From positions 5,594,091-5,658,090 of the forward strand of contig CP071065.1 in assembly GCA_017164015.1 (NCBI GenBank): 64,000 nucleotides of DNA, in the 5' to 3' direction. A model generated the notes under the pieces. The model did no database searches. It saw nothing but the letters and a program-made list of their open reading frames with translations, and was not told the origin of the DNA. The translations under genes and the position numbers were made by a program. Position 1 is the stretch's first letter. The number at the start of each line of letters is the position of its first letter. Shown piece by piece: positions 62,042-64,000 of this stretch. The DNA is from Nostoc sp. UHCC 0702 (GTDB lineage: Bacteria; Cyanobacteriota; Cyanobacteriia; Cyanobacteriales; Nostocaceae).

Positions 62042-62591
62042 AAAAAAACCTTCCTAGTTGACTGTTACAAGCCTTTGTCATGCAGAATATAGTGAATATG
62101 CAACTAAAATGCATAACAGCTTAACAATATCTAAGGCTCACAGGCATCCTAAGTGTTGAGGTAGAGTTGTTACTTCTACCCAAGGGTATATTAATTTATA
62201 CTGCACATATTACAGAATAATCAAACTTTAGCACTAATAAAAAATATGACGTTGCAGAATAGAAATATGGGCGTTGCTGAATTGAAGTATGATATCATGT
62301 CCGTTTAAACACTTATGATATCTGTGGAGGTCGGTAATTGGGAATTCGTAATTGGTAATTGGTAATTGGTTTTGAGTATTACCTAGTCGCGCGGCTGTCG
62401 GTAAACCCGCCCAGGGCGCTGTCTCCCCAACGCGCTGCTTCGTCTTTGCGCGAAACAAAATTCATACTCTTAATCAGCAACGCCAAAAATATGACGTTTT
62501 AATTTTTCATTGCTGGCTGTTCACAGTCTTCAGTCTTCCACTACGCGTATTATTGTAATTTGGGAAATTTGCCGTAGTATGAAGTGATTTT
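62042..62591. mobile_element. nested small elements (family A copy 3 inside another inverted repeat)
   Basis: An outer pair GGGCGTTGCTGAATTGAAGT (62269-62288) and its complement near 62462-62484 (TCATACTCTTAATCAGCAACGCC) bound one element; the 14-bp direct repeat AAAAATATGACGTT flanks it (about 62240 and 62485). Inside, 62292-62384 is the left part of family A, truncated at TATTACCT and joined to GC-rich repeat debris (62385-62457). No gene. Confidence 0.65.
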
Positions 62592-63758
62592 ATGAATTTA
62601 CCTTCTGCATATCCACCAATTGATCAGGCAACGCTGACAACTGTTGTACGTCGTCTACTTGGTAGGGCAAATGCTCAATTGGGCGAATGGCAAGCCAAAC
62701 CCATCGCTCACCATATCATCAATAATGTTACAGCAGGTTTGCAGCGTATTGTTGGTGTTGCTAGCGATCGCAACGAAAATTTTTCTTGGTCGGTGATTCT
62801 CAAGATTCTCCACCTCAAACCAGAAGATTCTGCTGCAATTTTCAATTCTTCACAAGACCCCACACACTGGAATTACTGGCAGCGTGAAGCTTTAGCGTAT
62901 ACATCAGGAATACTCAATAATTTGACCGATGATTTGGTAGCACCGCGTTGCTTCGCTACTACTGAACCGTCTGCTAATGTTGTTTGGCTGTGGCTGGAGG
63001 ATATTCAAGGTATTCCTGGTACAGCTTGGTCGTTAGAACGCTTTGGTTTAGCGGCGCGTCACCTTGGTTATCTCCAAGGAACTTATGCACTGACGCAATC
63101 ATTACCTACTGAGCCTTGGTTGAGTCGTGATTGGCATCGAGCATGGGTATCCAATATTGATTATACAGCTAATGAAGAGTTGCGAGAATTATCTGCATCA
63201 GGGCATCCACTGCTCAAAGGATTGTTTACCTCCACTGATTGCGATCGCATGATGCGTTTATGGAGCGATCGCAATCTTCTCTTCGATGCTGTAGATCAAG
63301 CACCACGCAGCCTCTGCCATTTTGATATCTCACCCAACAACTTGTTTGCTCGACATAACGCCCAAGGCAATGACCAGACCGTCATTATAGACTGGTCTTT
63401 TGTTGGGCATGGTGTCTTAGGAATGGATATTGTAAATTTTATTTTAGACAGCGTTTTTTTAATGTTCGTTGATGGTTCATTACTAATACCCCTAGAACAG
63501 CTAGTGTTTGCAGAATACTTAGCTGGGTTGCGTTCTGCTGGCTGGAATGGGGATCAGCGTGTGGTGCTATTTGTCTACGCTGCGGTGGCTGCACTTCACT
63601 TTGGTTTACTTGGGGGGAGGTTATTAAAACTAGTACAAAACCAATCCCGTCACAGTTGGCTTGAGCAACGCTTTGGGCAGTCTATTGACCAGATTATCAC
63701 ATCAAGAGCGATCGCTATTACTCACGCATTAGATTTGGCAGAACAAGCTCGATTATAA
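62592..63758 (+). CDS. aminoglycoside phosphotransferase-fold kinase
   Basis: 388 residues. The C-terminal lobe shows the APH/choline kinase catalytic loop CHFDISPNNLF (His-x-Asp-x4-Asn) and the metal-binding IIDWSFVGHG (Asp-Trp). The N-terminal lobe is about 160 residues and less typical. It lacks features that would predict antibiotic resistance, and in cyanobacteria such proteins are usually small-molecule kinases of unknown substrate. It stands alone with short repeats on both sides. Confidence 0.82.
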   Translation: MNLPSAYPPIDQATLTTVVRRLLGRANAQLGEWQAKPIAHHIINNVTAGLQRIVGVASDRNENFSWSVILKILHLKPEDSAAIFNSSQDPTHWNYWQREALAYTSGILNNLTDDLVAPRCFATTEPSANVVWLWLEDIQGIPGTAWSLERFGLAARHLGYLQGTYALTQSLPTEPWLSRDWHRAWVSNIDYTANEELRELSASGHPLLKGLFTSTDCDRMMRLWSDRNLLFDAVDQAPRSLCHFDISPNNLFARHNAQGNDQTVIIDWSFVGHGVLGMDIVNFILDSVFLMFVDGSLLIPLEQLVFAEYLAGLRSAGWNGDQRVVLFVYAAVAALHFGLLGGRLLKLVQNQSRHSWLEQRFGQSIDQIITSRAIAITHALDLAEQARL

Positions 63759-63785
63759 CAGGGCGGGGGAGAGGTTTGAAGCTGC

Positions 63786-63985
63786 GGAGGCGGCTTTGTT
63801 AATGCATTGGCTTGCATTGTGAATGCGGAGGCGGCCTTGTTAATGCATTGGCTTGCATTGCGAATGCAGGGGCGGCCTTGTTAATGCAGCGGCTTGCATT
63901 GCGAATGCGGAGGCGGCCTTGTTAATACATTGGCTTGCATTGTGAATGCATCCACCTGCATTATTAATGCATCAACTTGCAAAAA
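63786..63985. repeat. 41-bp tandem repeat
   Basis: Four to five copies with an exact 41-bp period: GGAGGCGGCCTTGTTAATGC then ATTGGCTTGCATTGTGAATGC, each made of two alternating half-units of about 20 bp that share the palindrome-like AATGCA/TGCATT. The last half-units diverge (ATCCACCTGCATTATTAATG). Non-coding. Confidence 0.8.
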
Positions 63986-64000
63986 TTAACCCATCCTTAT

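Noticed and set aside
62234..62458. 74-residue minus-strand frame between the exported protein and the APH-fold gene
   Set aside because: Lies wholly in nested repeat elements; the peptide is translation of repeat DNA.
62592..63758. Antibiotic resistance gene
   Set aside because: The APH fold is shared by many small-molecule kinases; nothing in the sequence or context points to aminoglycosides.
1..64000. tRNA, rRNA and classical riboswitches
   Set aside because: No T-loop-like GTTCRA pattern in a cloverleaf context or rRNA-like block was recognised by eye; a covariance-model scan would be decisive.

Overview
The window looks like chromosome from a filamentous, probably heterocyst-forming (Nostocales) cyanobacterium. 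The evidence is cytochrome b6 and subunit IV genes (petB, petD), a dnaE gene that stops inside an N-terminal split intein, a flv1-flv3 flavodiiron pair, very frequent HIP1 octamers (GCGATCGC), and many short tandem repeats and small inverted-repeat elements between genes. The species cannot be named from sequence alone. No rRNA, tRNA or CRISPR array was recognised.

Layout. 0.4-6.3 kb: a dTDP-L-rhamnose operon (rfbB, rfbA, rfbC, rfbD; the last junctions are ATGA overlaps), then a GT61-type glycosyltransferase and a methyltransferase, which fits surface polysaccharide synthesis. 6.5-10.8 kb: a decayed histidine-kinase tail overlapping the 3' end of a carboxyl-terminal processing protease, divergent petB-petD, and an RsbW-like anti-sigma kinase. 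11.3-16.4 kb: a GDP-mannose dehydratase and GT4 pair, a small zinc-ribbon membrane protein, a DsbA-like thiol oxidoreductase and a rhodanese. 16.8-18.9 kb: a convergent type II restriction-modification pair resembling the SinI/AvaII family. 19.0-26.5 kb: dnaE N-terminal half with split intein, then flv3-flv1. 27-34.4 kb: an exported HEAT-repeat protein, small orphan genes, an apparently intact IS200/IS605 element (TnpA and TnpB), and a membrane protein. 34.5-43.8 kb: a translationally coupled CHAT protease and NB-ARC ATPase that share a short glycine-rich motif, then a 1842-residue Ser/Thr kinase-ATPase-histidine kinase. 44.2-47.6 kb: a close homologue of the 2-oxoglutarate-dependent ethylene-forming enzyme, a GPH-type symporter and a phosphoribosyltransferase. 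48-55 kb: a TPR-CHAT protein with two uncharacterised downstream genes, one CorA-like in outline. 55-64 kb: AEC transporter, M15 carboxypeptidase, TonB-like protein, potassium channel, argD, a small exported protein and an APH-fold kinase.

Two candidate systems stand out. First, the CHAT/NB-ARC pair (34.55-37.91 kb): the last 27 residues of the protease and the first 27 of the ATPase carry the same motif with mostly different synonymous codons, as expected for a signalosome that recruits its effector by homotypic motif assembly. The ATPase also has a predicted membrane segment, a 12-unit Ser/Thr/Asn stalk and an Ig-like C-terminal domain. Second, the ethylene-forming-enzyme homologue keeps every iron, 2-oxoglutarate and arginine-pocket residue I could check.

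The intergenic DNA is itself notable. At least two small inverted-repeat families share the same end (ATATCATGTCCG-like). Several elements end exactly at, or supply, the stop codon of a neighbouring gene. Repeat DNA has also entered coding sequence in frame in two large signalling genes.
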